A stretch of DNA of 55,346 bases from Nitrospinota bacterium (GTDB taxonomy: Bacteria > Nitrospinota > Nitrospinia > Nitrospinales > VA-1), in contig JAQCGX010000020.1 in NCBI GenBank assembly GCA_027619975.1, forward strand, positions 1-55,346. Reading direction: 5' to 3'. The position numbers and the translations under genes are program-made. Below the pieces are notes generated by a model. The model did no database searches. It saw nothing but the letters and a program-made list of their open reading frames with translations, and was not told where the DNA came from. Shown here piece by piece: positions 44,546-52,444 of the stretch. The first letter of the stretch is position 1; every line of letters begins with the position of its first letter.

Positions 44546-44636
44546 TTTACTCAGGCTAATGGGAGTCACCCCCATTGATGCGAATCAAGATCAGACAGGC
44601 CAGCTATTCTAACTAATTTGCAGGGAGACTCCTATT

Positions 44637-44966
44637 ATGGAAAAGTCACTGTTTTTTCGGAAGGCTCTTTTAAGGCTTCTTGAAATTTTTCTTGGTCATC
44701 ATCATCCTCTGGTTGCCAAATACCTCGCTTACCTGGGCAGACATTACAATACAAAAGGCAATTGCGCCAAAGCAGAGCTGTTTTTTGTTCGATCCTTACA
44801 AATTCGGGAAGACGTTTTTGGTCCGAAACATCCGACCGTGGCAGATTCCCTCAATCGACTGGCGGGGCTGTATGAAGAGATGAGCGATTTCAACAGATCT
44901 GAGTTCCTTTACAAGCGCGCCCATAAAATCCAAAAGGAGCATTCCACAGAGCCGGTCGCCTGTTAA
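44637..44966 (+). CDS. Short TPR protein
   Basis: This 109-residue protein has two kinesin-light-chain-type TPR units: HHPLVAKYLAYLGRHYNTKGNCAKAELFFVRSLQIREDVFGPKHPTVADSLNRLAGLYEEMSDFNRSEFLYKRAHKIQKE shows the repeated hydrophobic/alanine/tyrosine pattern. GGGAGA lies about 8 nt before the ATG. There is no signal peptide. Under the sigma-54-type promoter it may respond to nitrogen or another enhancer-controlled signal. Function unknown; it could also be a fragment of a larger TPR protein. Confidence 0.75.
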   Translation: MEKSLFFRKALLRLLEIFLGHHHPLVAKYLAYLGRHYNTKGNCAKAELFFVRSLQIREDVFGPKHPTVADSLNRLAGLYEEMSDFNRSEFLYKRAHKIQKEHSTEPVAC

Positions 44967-45334
44967 TTATTTATGGGACAAAATCCTGGCCGCGCCAAAC
45001 GGCGACCGATGTCTCTATTGAGAATTTGGCGCCCATCCCAGATGATTGCAAAATATGCTCACAGTTTTTTACAAGCATGACCTTTATGGCTTTTAATTAA
45101 ATCCTCCCTTTATTATTTGCCATTGCCACAACGGGTTCCAACTGAAGCAAACCCTCTCCTCCAGGCATATTGGTTATTAATTTTTTTTAATTTATTTTTT
45201 GTGGACCCATTCCTGCAATAGAACCATAATAAAGCTATGAGGAATCGGCATTAAGGAGCCTGGGAACCTCGAAGCCCCTGTCCGATTCTGGCCAGTACGG
45301 GTAAATGGTTTACGGTTTTCACTCAGGGATTTTT
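44967..45334. promoter_or_regulatory. Intergenic region with weak sigma-54-like site and 5' structure
   Basis: GTGGACCCATTCCTGCAA at 45202-45219 has GG and GC 10 bp apart, but otherwise matches the sigma-54 consensus poorly. Downstream, GAATCGG (45242-45248) pairs with CCGATTC (45282-45288) around an inner GC-rich segment. This would form a structured leader of about 100 bases before the gene at 45335. No known riboswitch class was recognised. Confidence 0.3.
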
Positions 45335-45754
45335 ATGCCTATTCGAGCCAATAAAAAATTCAACGAAAACAAGCTGATAAAGATTTTGAACCTTCTGGAC
45401 AGTCCCATGGACGGGGAGGTTTTAGCCGCCGCCAAATCTGCGGCCCGTTATTTAAAAAACCATGGGGAATCGTGGAACGAAGTTATCCAAAAATCCCAGC
45501 CGCCGCCATTCGGGCCGCGCCAGGGCGCAAGGTTTATGTGCTTAAGAGACGCGGTGATCCTGAAACGCACCCAACGAGCCCGACTGCTTGCCGTAAGACT
45601 GACCAATGGCTTGACCGAAAACTTCTGGTTTCCCTGCTCCACTCTCAGGGAAATTGGCGGAAATATTTTTGCGGCGCGATGGATTATTGAACAGAAGGAA
45701 AAAGAGTTGCTTGAAGGGAAAAATTTTTCACATATTGACGTGGAACGTAACTGA
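45335..45754 (+). CDS. Hypothetical protein
   Basis: This 139-residue protein begins MPIRANKKFNENKLIKILNLLDSPMDGEVLAAAKSAARYLKNHGESWNEVI. This helical start resembles the N-terminal segment of DUF2786-like proteins that count cell age or density, but only loosely. The rest is basic with a WFPCSTLREIGGNIFAARWIIEQKEKELLEG C-terminus. AGGG lies 5 nt before the ATG at 45335; an upstream in-frame ATG at 45305 has no ribosome site. Cytosolic; function unknown. Confidence 0.6.
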   Translation: MPIRANKKFNENKLIKILNLLDSPMDGEVLAAAKSAARYLKNHGESWNEVIQKSQPPPFGPRQGARFMCLRDAVILKRTQRARLLAVRLTNGLTENFWFPCSTLREIGGNIFAARWIIEQKEKELLEGKNFSHIDVERN

Positions 45755-45922
45755 TCGACGGGTGGACAATTTAGGAGGGGAAAACGTACCCTTCATGAAC
45801 GGCTTCGCCGCAAGCAGATGAGGGGTTTTCATTTAACAGGCGTGAAAGCCACGGGGAACAAAACCCACTTGCGGGATTTAAAAGGGCTTTTTAGCAAGAA
45901 CCCATCATCCGGGCCCTTGAAA

Positions 45923-46063
45923 CTATAAAGTCTCTATGCCAAAAAATTTCAAAAAAGAAACAGCGGCCCAAATACCAATACTTGCAAAAAAACCTAACGC
46001 GACGGCGATCGAGATAAAAAGGACGCCCAGCTTGACAACTTCTCTAAAAAGATTTTTTTTCAT
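45923..46063 (-). CDS. 46-residue single-span membrane protein
   Basis: MKKNLFREVVKLGVLFISIAVALG begins a 46-residue peptide whose residues 12-38 are one strongly hydrophobic helix, ending FLKFFGIETL. A GGGAAAG sequence lies upstream of the ATG. The positive-inside pattern (KK, R, K before the helix) and clean start and stop favour a real small membrane protein. No homologue is recognised. Confidence 0.5.
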   Translation of the reverse strand: MKKNLFREVVKLGVLFISIAVALGFFASIGIWAAVSFLKFFGIETL

Positions 46064-46308
46064 AGACACTTTCCCAAACCCAATAGAACATCACCTTCAG
46101 CTGGAAAGACCAGCCATTTTTATAAGGCCCTGAGGGGCCATTGATAAAACCGGAACACATAGTAACATTTTGTTTACAAAAATCCCTAATAATTGCTCCA
46201 GGGGGATTGCATCCGCCCGGCGGCAGCGTTAGCGGATAGAATCAACCCCAGAAACTCATTTGACCCACCACCCGGCTCCCGACAGGACGATTTTCCCCAC
46301 CCGGCGGA

Positions 46309-47058
46309 TCAATTTCCCTGCAACCGCACACAGGCTTCCACCAACCGGTCCAAATCCTGCAAACCCACTTTCAAATCCGATTTCGAGATTGTCGTATCCG
46401 CCCTGAGAACAACAAACAAATACTCCCTGGTAAGCGCGATTCCGTACAATACCCGAATGTTCTGCCCATCATCCCACTCCAGCCGATGGGTCAGCCCAGC
46501 ATGAGGAAGTTTTCTGGAGGTGATTAAAGCCGGTTGCTGTGAAGAATAGAAAAATTGAAGGTGTTGCAAATAACCTGCGATGAGGTTTTCAGGCAAATCG
46601 CTGTCTGTTTTTATAAAGCCCCCTTTCAGGAACTTTATCAAATTCCCTTCCAAAATCGTTCCGACCAGGAGCTGCATGGGCCGGGTCTTATGCTGAAAAC
46701 CGATATCCATGGCCAAAATCAACTTCTCATGCGTTTTGGGTAGCCGGGGTCGAATCTCAATATCATCTAGTGAGTTTTTTTGGTTGTTGCGCAAAACGTA
46801 TCTGGACTCGCGTTCCTTGACAACCACATAACCAAATTCTCGTTCATAGACCCAGGCGTCCTTATCGATAGTCCAGTCGGCTGTCGGCAAAATAAACGCA
46901 TAACCTTTGGCTTCATGCGCAAAACGACCCTCGGCAATCTTATGAGTGGCACAGCTTTGCGTCGCGAGCAGAAAAAAAAGCAGAATCCCGGCCCTGACCA
47001 AGAAAGCTGCTGATCGTCTCCTCCACATACAACCGCAAGTGAAAAAAAAAGGTTTCAT
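46309..47058 (-). CDS. Lipoprotein of unknown function
   Basis: This protein of up to 249 residues has a basic start (RRRSAAFLVRAGILLFFLLATQSCATH) with lipobox TQSC, so it is lipid-anchored. The ATG at 47028 (MWRRR) is a better start than 47058 for signal-peptide length. The mature part is mixed alpha/beta: GYAFILPTADWTIDKDAWVYEREFGYVVVKE, a central helical stretch, and RLEWDDGQNIRVLYGIALTREYLFVVLRADTT, suggestive of a PsbP/DUF1795-like sandwich. The family is not confirmed. Confidence 0.72.
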   Translation of the reverse strand: MKPFFFTCGCMWRRRSAAFLVRAGILLFFLLATQSCATHKIAEGRFAHEAKGYAFILPTADWTIDKDAWVYEREFGYVVVKERESRYVLRNNQKNSLDDIEIRPRLPKTHEKLILAMDIGFQHKTRPMQLLVGTILEGNLIKFLKGGFIKTDSDLPENLIAGYLQHLQFFYSSQQPALITSRKLPHAGLTHRLEWDDGQNIRVLYGIALTREYLFVVLRADTTISKSDLKVGLQDLDRLVEACVRLQGN

Positions 47059-47327
47059 GAAGCTTGGAGTTCAGATTGAAAAAATAGCAAGTTCTATTAC
47101 AGAATCATACCAGCAGTCGAAATAATCACAATCCCTCAGTTAAACAAAGTATCCCAATAAAACGCCGCTCAAACATCAAACACCTCATAACATACTAATT
47201 TATTTGATTTTATTTCACCTCTGCGCTAACCTTAAAGGGTATCAATTTACATTTATTGTTTGTTCTAATACAAAATAACTCCGTCTTATATCATTCTAAA
47301 TAAAATCAGCCATTGAAGGAACGGCAT

Positions 47328-48305
47328 ATGGATATTGAAAGAAACCATCATATTAAATTACTGATCGTGGACGACAGCCCTCATATCCGCTTCGCATATA
47401 AGCAAATATTGAATCAGATGAGCAGCATAGGATGGACCCTCCTGGAGGCAAATACTGGAGAACAGGGATTGGATTTATGCAGGACAGAAAACCCCGACTG
47501 CATTTTACTGGATTACATTTTGCCCGACACAGACGGCCTGGAATTTTTACTCCAACTGAAAAAAATATCTGTCACCACCCCGGTCATCATGCTGACCGGC
47601 CAGGGCGACGAAACAGTCGCTGTTTTGGCGATGAAGGAAGGAGCCAGCGATTATCTCGTCAAAGGTAATTTGACTCCAGTTTCTCTTAAAAAAGCTATTT
47701 TAAATTGTATCGAAGGAAAGGATTCGATGAAGACGGTGTCAAATAATCTGAAGATAAAACCGGAGAACCAATCATCCAGCCCCAATTGGTATAAAAAGAA
47801 AAAAGCGGAGTTGATCTCCGAAATACAATTATTGAAAGAAAAACTGGAATCTTCTTCAGGCATCGATCCTCTTACCGGCTTGCCCAATCGCACCAATATG
47901 CTGGATAAACTGCGCTATGAAAAGTGCCGGTTCGAACGCAACAGAAAACCCTTTTCCCTGATCATGGCGGACATAGACGATTTTTCGGTCATCCATAAGT
48001 CCTATGATGCTAAAACAGCAAATAACATCCTGGTTCAGGTGGGCAAATTCCTCGACCTTAATTCCCGAAAACAAGACGTGGTCAGTTATTGGGGCAAGGA
48101 GCGATTTCTTCTCCTTTTACCGGATACCGAATTGGATGGGGGCACAATTCTGATTGAAAAACTTTGCAAAAAAGTTGAAGCGAGGGAGTTTTCCCACTCT
48201 AACCAAGCCATCCACATCACCATGAGTTTTAGAATCGGCGCCTACGATGGTGAAACCATGACGATTGAAGATTGCATTCAGGAAGCGGATGAATGTTTAC
48301 TTTAA
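47328..48305 (+). CDS. Response regulator with degenerate GGDEF domain
   Basis: This protein of about 325 residues starts at ATG 47328 (AAGGAAC upstream). The receiver domain (residues 8-130) has LLIVDDSPHIRFAY, acceptor Asp62 in CILLDYILPDTDG, MLTGQGDE and VKGN. A linker coiled coil is followed by a diguanylate-cyclase fold from DPLTGLPNRTNMLDKL. The active-site loop reads GKERF (about 256-260) instead of GGDEF, and the protein stops at QEADECLL without the usual ALYxAK tail. Cyclase activity is therefore doubtful; it may bind GTP or c-di-GMP, or act by protein contacts. Confidence 0.88.
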   Translation: MDIERNHHIKLLIVDDSPHIRFAYKQILNQMSSIGWTLLEANTGEQGLDLCRTENPDCILLDYILPDTDGLEFLLQLKKISVTTPVIMLTGQGDETVAVLAMKEGASDYLVKGNLTPVSLKKAILNCIEGKDSMKTVSNNLKIKPENQSSSPNWYKKKKAELISEIQLLKEKLESSSGIDPLTGLPNRTNMLDKLRYEKCRFERNRKPFSLIMADIDDFSVIHKSYDAKTANNILVQVGKFLDLNSRKQDVVSYWGKERFLLLLPDTELDGGTILIEKLCKKVEAREFSHSNQAIHITMSFRIGAYDGETMTIEDCIQEADECLL

Positions 48306-48516
48306 CCCTACACCAGCATCCTCAAGAAATCCTCTAGTTTTCCATTCTCTCTTTCCCCGTTCATAGATGGTGTAGAATTAAAAATCAAATTTTCCTCCTC
48401 CCCATGCGTTCATTTTTCCAGAGCAACTCAAAGTCACCTGCAAAAATTTTCCAGGCAGTAAAAAATCGTTTAAACTCCTTTGCATGGACTTCGACCCGAA
48501 TAATCAAGAGGAGCGC

Positions 48517-48960
48517 ATGCCGGGAAAGAAATTGATCTTATATTTCTGCCTGGCCTGTGGGCTTGCGGTTTCAGGTTGCGCGGGGAGCGTACCAGCGAAT
48601 CTCGGTCAATTTGCTCCTTGTCCCGAGTCCCCAAATTGCGTTTCGACTCAGGCAAAGGATGAAACCCACGCCATCGCCTCGATTGCATATAGTTCTGATA
48701 GGAAAATCGCCCAAAAGCGACTACTAAAGATAATCAATTCCCTGCCCCGCACCCGGATCGTTGTGGAAAGGGACGATTATTTCCATGTCGAGTTCACATC
48801 GAGAGTCCTGCGCTTTGTGGATGACGTGGAATTTTATTTTGACGTGGAGGAAGGAAAGATTCACTTCCGCTCGGCTTCCCGTATCGGGCATTCCGACCTT
48901 GGGGTCAACCGCAAGCGCATGGAAGCGATTCGTTTACGGTTTTCATCTGCAGAATCATAA
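48517..48960 (+). CDS. DUF1499 lipoprotein
   Basis: This 147-residue lipoprotein has signal MPGKKLILYFCLACGLAVSGC with lipobox VSGC. The DUF1499 domain covers most of the rest: FAPCPESPNCVSTQA near the start, then VERDDYFHVEFTSRVLRFVDDVEFYFD and the signature IHFRSASRIGHSDLGVNRKRMEAIR. Members are small envelope proteins of unknown role. GAGGAG lies 5 nt before ATG 48517. Confidence 0.9.
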   Translation: MPGKKLILYFCLACGLAVSGCAGSVPANLGQFAPCPESPNCVSTQAKDETHAIASIAYSSDRKIAQKRLLKIINSLPRTRIVVERDDYFHVEFTSRVLRFVDDVEFYFDVEEGKIHFRSASRIGHSDLGVNRKRMEAIRLRFSSAES

Positions 48961-48989
48961 ACAACCCAAATAATCTGAACCTGATTTCA

Positions 48990-49493
48990 ATATTTAGGAG
49001 AGGCGGAGGAGGAACGGGAGCGGCGCCGCTAATTTTTCGTGATAACATTTCCGTGCCCACGATTCCAGCCTTGGCCCGGGCCAGAAGGCATCTGGACCAA
49101 TTGGGGCGAAAGGAAATCTCCTTAGTGATCACCGGCGGGTTGCGGACGGCAGACGATTTCTTTAAGGCCCTGGCTCTGGGGGCCGATGCGGTGGCCGTGT
49201 CCAACTCGGCGCTTCAGGCCATCGGATGCCTGGGGATGCGTGCCTGCCACACTAATAATTGCCCTGTGGGCATCGCCACTCAGAAAAAAGATTTGCGTGA
49301 CCGCCTGATCATCGATGAATCTGCAGAAAGGCTCGCCCGATTTTTCGATGCCTCTATTGAGATGATGAAAATTCTTTGCCGCGCCTGCGGTCACACAAGT
49401 TTGGATCAATTGAGTCTCAATGATTTAGCCACCTGGAAAAAAGATATGGCCGATTTGTCGGGAGTCCCATATGCCGGAGTGGGAGGCAAATAA
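48990..49493 (+). pseudogene. 5'-truncated FMN-binding glutamate synthase domain
   Basis: The reading frame from about 48990 encodes GGGGTGAAPLIFRDNISVPTIPALARARRHL, then SLVITGGLRTADDFFKALALGADAVAVSN, CLGMRACHTNNCPVGIATQ (the cysteine cluster of the iron-sulfur/FMN domain), and a C-terminus ending VGGK. That is only the last third (about 165 residues) of the glutamate synthase-related FMN domain, normally about 400-500 residues. Homology begins abruptly at the GGGTGAAP motif. There is no proper start; GTG 49053 would lose the motif. It is likely a decayed remnant, though the sequence retained is uncorrupted. Confidence 0.8.
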
Positions 49494-49546
49494 AAAGTTC
49501 ATATAGAAGTCCTTTCAAGCGCTTGAATGTGATAATTTAAATTGTC

Positions 49547-49732
49547 ATGCAAGAGACCGAAAAATTTTTCAACTGCCCTTATTGCGGCGAACCCATTTCA
49601 ATGGTTTTGGACCTGTCGGTGAACGGGCAAACGTATACGGAAGACTGCGAAGTCTGCTGTCGGCCCATTGAAATCCACTACCGCGTGCAGAACGGAGAGA
49701 TCACAGAATTCTGGGCGCAGCGAACGGAATAA
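49547..49732 (+). CDS. CPXCG-motif cysteine-rich protein
   Basis: This 61-residue protein has two CxxC pairs, FNCPYCGEPI and CEVCCRPIEI, likely binding one zinc, with the remainder matching the small CPXCG-motif family (often seen in marine proteobacteria). It lies 9 bases before the first methyltransferase gene in the same direction. Function unknown. Confidence 0.85.
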   Translation: MQETEKFFNCPYCGEPISMVLDLSVNGQTYTEDCEVCCRPIEIHYRVQNGEITEFWAQRTE

Positions 49733-49740
49733 AAAATAAC

Positions 49741-50556
49741 ATGAATATCGATAAAAAATTGGTTCCACCAGAGAAACAGGCCTGGCCGTTACCAAAAAGT
49801 GATTACTGGTCCACACCGTTCGCCGAAATATTGATGCATCATTTGGATCTGTTTTCCGGCGCATCGGTTCTGGATGTCGCGTCCGGTCACGGGGTTCCAG
49901 CGTTTCACATCGCCGAGCAGGTCGGCCCCACAGGCCAGGTACTGGGAGTGGACATGCATCCCGGCCAGGTGCTTCGCTGTCGCACAACTCAGCAGAACCA
50001 TCTTCCCTGGCTGCGTTTTGAACAGGCGGACATGCGGGCTCTGCCCGCCGATCTTGAAAAATTCGATCGCATCACCGGCAACATTTGTTTCATGTTTTTT
50101 CGTCCGCAGCGGTTCAACGCCCTGCAACAATTGATCGAGTTTTTGAAACCCGGTGGACAGATCGTGTTGACCTTCCCCTGCCTCGGCACCTTCGACTCGA
50201 TATGGGAGCGGGTGAACCGGGAGATGGCCTCCCGCGGACTGAAAAAAGAGCAAGCCTCCTTGGCCGAATACATCGCCGAACGGCCTTCGTCCGAACAGGC
50301 GCGAGAATGGCTGCAGGAGCTTGCAATGGAACGCATCGAAGTGACCGAATGGCCTTTGGAAATCAAATCCGCTCCGGGGCAGGCGTTCCTCAATCATCCC
50401 CTGCTGCGCGGCGGATTTCTGGAAGACGCTTACGAATGTTTCGAAGATCAGGCGCTGGCCAACGAAGTGATGAATCTCGTTGCCGATGACCTGCCAAGTT
50501 TCACCCCCCTGCTGGCCCAGCGTTGCGCCCTGTCCGCGTGGCGCCCGAGCGAATAA
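49741..50556 (+). CDS. SAM-dependent methyltransferase (class I)
   Basis: This 271-residue class I methyltransferase has motif I VLDVASGHGVPAFHIAEQVG (about residues 42-62), VLGVDMHP, and the FEQADMRALP acidic/adenine-binding block. FLKPGGQIVLTFP is the post-motif strand. A C-terminal helical part (about 160-271) may bind the substrate. UbiE/Methyltransf_11-like, but the acceptor is unknown. It sits nine bases beyond the CPXCG gene and nine before the next methyltransferase. Confidence 0.88.
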   Translation: MNIDKKLVPPEKQAWPLPKSDYWSTPFAEILMHHLDLFSGASVLDVASGHGVPAFHIAEQVGPTGQVLGVDMHPGQVLRCRTTQQNHLPWLRFEQADMRALPADLEKFDRITGNICFMFFRPQRFNALQQLIEFLKPGGQIVLTFPCLGTFDSIWERVNREMASRGLKKEQASLAEYIAERPSSEQAREWLQELAMERIEVTEWPLEIKSAPGQAFLNHPLLRGGFLEDAYECFEDQALANEVMNLVADDLPSFTPLLAQRCALSAWRPSE

Positions 50557-50565
50557 TAACCGGGC

Positions 50566-51231
50566 ATGACCATTCGACAAAATGAGAAATTCTGCCGGAT
50601 TTGTGATTCCCCTTCCATCCTGTTTTTTCAGGACACTCGAACATTTTATAAATGCCCGGAATGCCGGTTGATCTTTTCAGAAGACTTTCCTGACAAAAAA
50701 GATGAAGAAAACCATTACAAAACTCAATGGCAAACCACCCATCCTGATTTCTGGAAAGGTCAGGTCGATGTATTGGTACAACTGATAACTAATTATCGAA
50801 CGCCAAAAAATATTTTGGACTTTGGTTCCGGGTCGGGTGAAATGACCCGCGAATTTCTTAAAAGAGGTTATGACATCACCCCGCTGGAACCCATGATCCA
50901 CGGATACCTTAAGGAACAGAATTATCCGGCACAATTTGACGTGGTGATCGTAGTCGAAGTTCTGGAACACCTTCAGGACCCGTGGAAGGAAATTCATGAA
51001 ATTGAAAACGTGTTGTCTCCAGATGGCAACGTCATTTTCTCAACCCTGCTCACCAACGAATTCATCGACCGACCCGACGCAGCCAATCATTTTAGAAACT
51101 GGTGGTACAAAGACGACCCCACCCATGTCAGCTTCTTTTGCAATCACGTTCTCTCCAAAATGGCCGATATGGAAAACTATGACATCGATATCATTGGCGA
51201 CAAAGTGTTCGTCTTGAAAAGGACCCCATGA
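50566..51231 (+). CDS. Methyltransferase with N-terminal zinc ribbon
   Basis: This 221-residue protein starts with four cysteines, CRICDSP and YKCPECRLIF, forming a zinc ribbon. A methyltransferase fold follows: ILDFGSGSGEMTREFLKRGYDITPLEP, FDVVIVVEVLEHLQDPWKEI, LSPDGNVIFST. This layout is typical of C- or N-methyltransferases acting on nucleotide sugars or modified carbohydrates (Methyltransf_23-like). Its stop overlaps a 24-codon ORF by ATGA. Confidence 0.87.
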   Translation: MTIRQNEKFCRICDSPSILFFQDTRTFYKCPECRLIFSEDFPDKKDEENHYKTQWQTTHPDFWKGQVDVLVQLITNYRTPKNILDFGSGSGEMTREFLKRGYDITPLEPMIHGYLKEQNYPAQFDVVIVVEVLEHLQDPWKEIHEIENVLSPDGNVIFSTLLTNEFIDRPDAANHFRNWWYKDDPTHVSFFCNHVLSKMADMENYDIDIIGDKVFVLKRTP

Positions 51232-51302
51232 AAATCATCAAAATTCTGGCCGATAGCAGTTACCTGCCAGCCTTGAAAAACAGAAAGCCCGCCAATCCAT
51301 GA
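51228..51302 (+). CDS. 24-residue ORF overlapping the methyltransferase stop
   Basis: MKIIKILADSSYLPALKNRK... (24 residues) starts in an ATGA overlap with the methyltransferase stop and ends in another ATGA overlap with the next small ORF. Translational coupling is the only support; it could be chance or the remnant of a longer gene. Confidence 0.35.
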   Translation: MKIIKILADSSYLPALKNRKPANP

Positions 51303-51385
51303 CGATTTACATCATCCTATGGATTTTATCCCTGGCCGTTCTGCTCTTTGCCATTTACCTCCGGCACAGAGCATCTCTTGCCTGA
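51299..51385 (+). CDS. 28-residue single-span membrane peptide
   Basis: MTIYIILWILSLAVLLFAIY begins a 28-residue peptide that is one hydrophobic helix followed by LRHRASLA, giving a positively charged cytosolic tail. It begins in an ATGA overlap with the preceding small ORF. It may be a real small membrane protein; no homologue is known to me. About 235 bases without a gene follow. Confidence 0.4.
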   Translation: MTIYIILWILSLAVLLFAIYLRHRASLA

Positions 51386-51620
51386 CTCATGGAAACTCCA
51401 CCGCAAACAGCTCCCCATCTCGTTGTATCTCAAGGGTAAATATCGATTGCCATCTCTCGGCCTGCGCCCAGAGGGTCGGTGAGGATTGAGCACCTCCGCA
51501 AAGTTTATTCCATTCACCCATCTGCACATTTGATTTTTTAGCCCGAATTGAGTAAGTTATAAGCAATCACCAAAAAGACCAACAGAGTTTTTAAATTTCT
51601 CCCAAACCCGGAGGGGCCAT

Positions 51621-52052
51621 ATGCAGGCCGCCCAGCAAACGGTGACCGAAATTCAATCGGTCCTGAACAAATTCCGCGAAGGTTACGGAAATAAGGATAT
51701 CGATATTTTACTGAGTCTTTTCGATCCTGATCCCAACGTCCTGGTCATTGGAACGGGAGAAGATGAAAAACGATCGGGTCTCGCAGAAATCAAAATCCAG
51801 TTTGAACGCGATTTTTGTCAGTCAGATCAACTGACCGTGGAGTTTAAAAATGTCTCGGTATCGCAACAGGAGTCGGTGTGTTGGATTGCGGCAGACACGC
51901 ACGTCTATTTCGACACCCAGGGAAGTCCCATGCAAGTGTTCCTTCGATTCACGGGCGTATTAACTCACCGCACTGGCCAATGGCTGTTTGTCCAAACCCA
52001 TTTTTCACTTCCCTTTTCGGACTCTGCACAAGACGGTCCCACTCCCCAATAA
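51621..52052 (+). CDS. SnoaL/DUF4440-like (NTF2-fold) protein
   Basis: This 143-residue protein matches SnoaL-like/calcium-calmodulin-kinase-II-association-type NTF2 folds. An N-terminal helix IQSVLNKFREGYGNKDIDILLSLFDPDPNVLVIGTGEDEKRSGLAEIK precedes strands VCWIAADTHVYF and VFLRFTGVLTHRTGQWLFVQTHFSLP. GGAGGGG lies 4 nt before the ATG. It has no signal peptide and is likely cytosolic; ligand unknown. A GC-rich hairpin follows. Confidence 0.87.
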   Translation: MQAAQQTVTEIQSVLNKFREGYGNKDIDILLSLFDPDPNVLVIGTGEDEKRSGLAEIKIQFERDFCQSDQLTVEFKNVSVSQQESVCWIAADTHVYFDTQGSPMQVFLRFTGVLTHRTGQWLFVQTHFSLPFSDSAQDGPTPQ

Positions 52053-52086
52053 ATCCAAAGATTAATTTCTTACCTTAATAAATGAT

Positions 52087-52161
52087 CCCCGCCCCAAGGG
52101 GCGGGGTATTTAAAAGTAGTTTTTTTATAACCTCCCCTAACCCCTCCTTGCAAAGGAGGGG
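52087..52161. repeat. Tandem hairpins after the SnoaL-like gene
   Basis: A perfect 9-bp stem CCCCGCCCC/GGGGCGGGG (52087-52106) is followed after some 15 bases by T residues and may end the SnoaL-like transcript. A second dyad CCCCTCCTT/AAGGAGGGG (52141-52161) is part of a CCTCCCCTAACCCCTCC-type sequence that resembles common intergenic repeats in many bacterial genomes. Confidence 0.55.
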
Positions 52162-52230
52162 AATGTGAAAGGAAACCCCGTAGCAGAGCTACGAGGAATT
52201 CTTTTGATTCAATCACAAATAAATTGTACA

Positions 52231-52420
52231 AAAAAAAGGCCCTGCTCATTTGAGCAGGGCCAACTACTTCCAGGAGCTTCCGGTCACTGGCACTTAGCCA
52301 ATGACTACGGAAGCTCCCCTTATACTGTGGTTAGACAAGGGATCACCTCCTTTTATCAGGGGAATGCACATTCCGCACTCAAGGCTCCCCTGGTCCCCAA
52401 AATGCGATACTGACTTTAAC
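52231..52420 (-). ncRNA. Candidate small RNA/leader with extended Shine-Dalgarno and terminator
   Basis: Read on the reverse strand, in order: a hairpin (GGAATG-TG-CATTCC, around 52359-52374), then AAAGGAGGTGATCC (within 52340-52354). That sequence is perfectly complementary to the usual 16S rRNA 3' end over 14 bases. A TTG-initiated 14-codon ORF follows 7 nt later. Next is a 45-nt hairpin (52273-52317; 10 bp plus two 4-bp segments, loop ACTTA on the plus strand). Last is an 11-bp Rho-independent terminator (52238-52261) with a T tract. No gene lies downstream on that strand, so this looks like a self-contained RNA of roughly 170-190 nt. Confidence 0.6.
52294..52338 (-). CDS. 14-residue leader-like ORF in the RNA candidate
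   Basis: TTG at 52338 opens MSNHSIRGASVVIG and ends at TAA (52296-52294), in the loop region of the 45-nt hairpin. The GGAGG core is 7 nt from the TTG, an ideal spacing. A terminating ribosome would cover and open that hairpin, as in attenuation leaders. Translation is not proven. Confidence 0.4.
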   Translation of the reverse strand: MSNHSIRGASVVIG

Positions 52421-52444
52421 AGAATGAAACAAAAATGTTCAAAT

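Noticed and set aside
45936-46133. 65-codon plus-strand open frame
   Set aside because: No ribosome site; the opposite strand encodes a better candidate small membrane protein over the same bases.
52087-52161. CRISPR-like repeats
   Set aside because: Only two unrelated hairpins; there are no regularly spaced identical repeats or spacers anywhere in the window.
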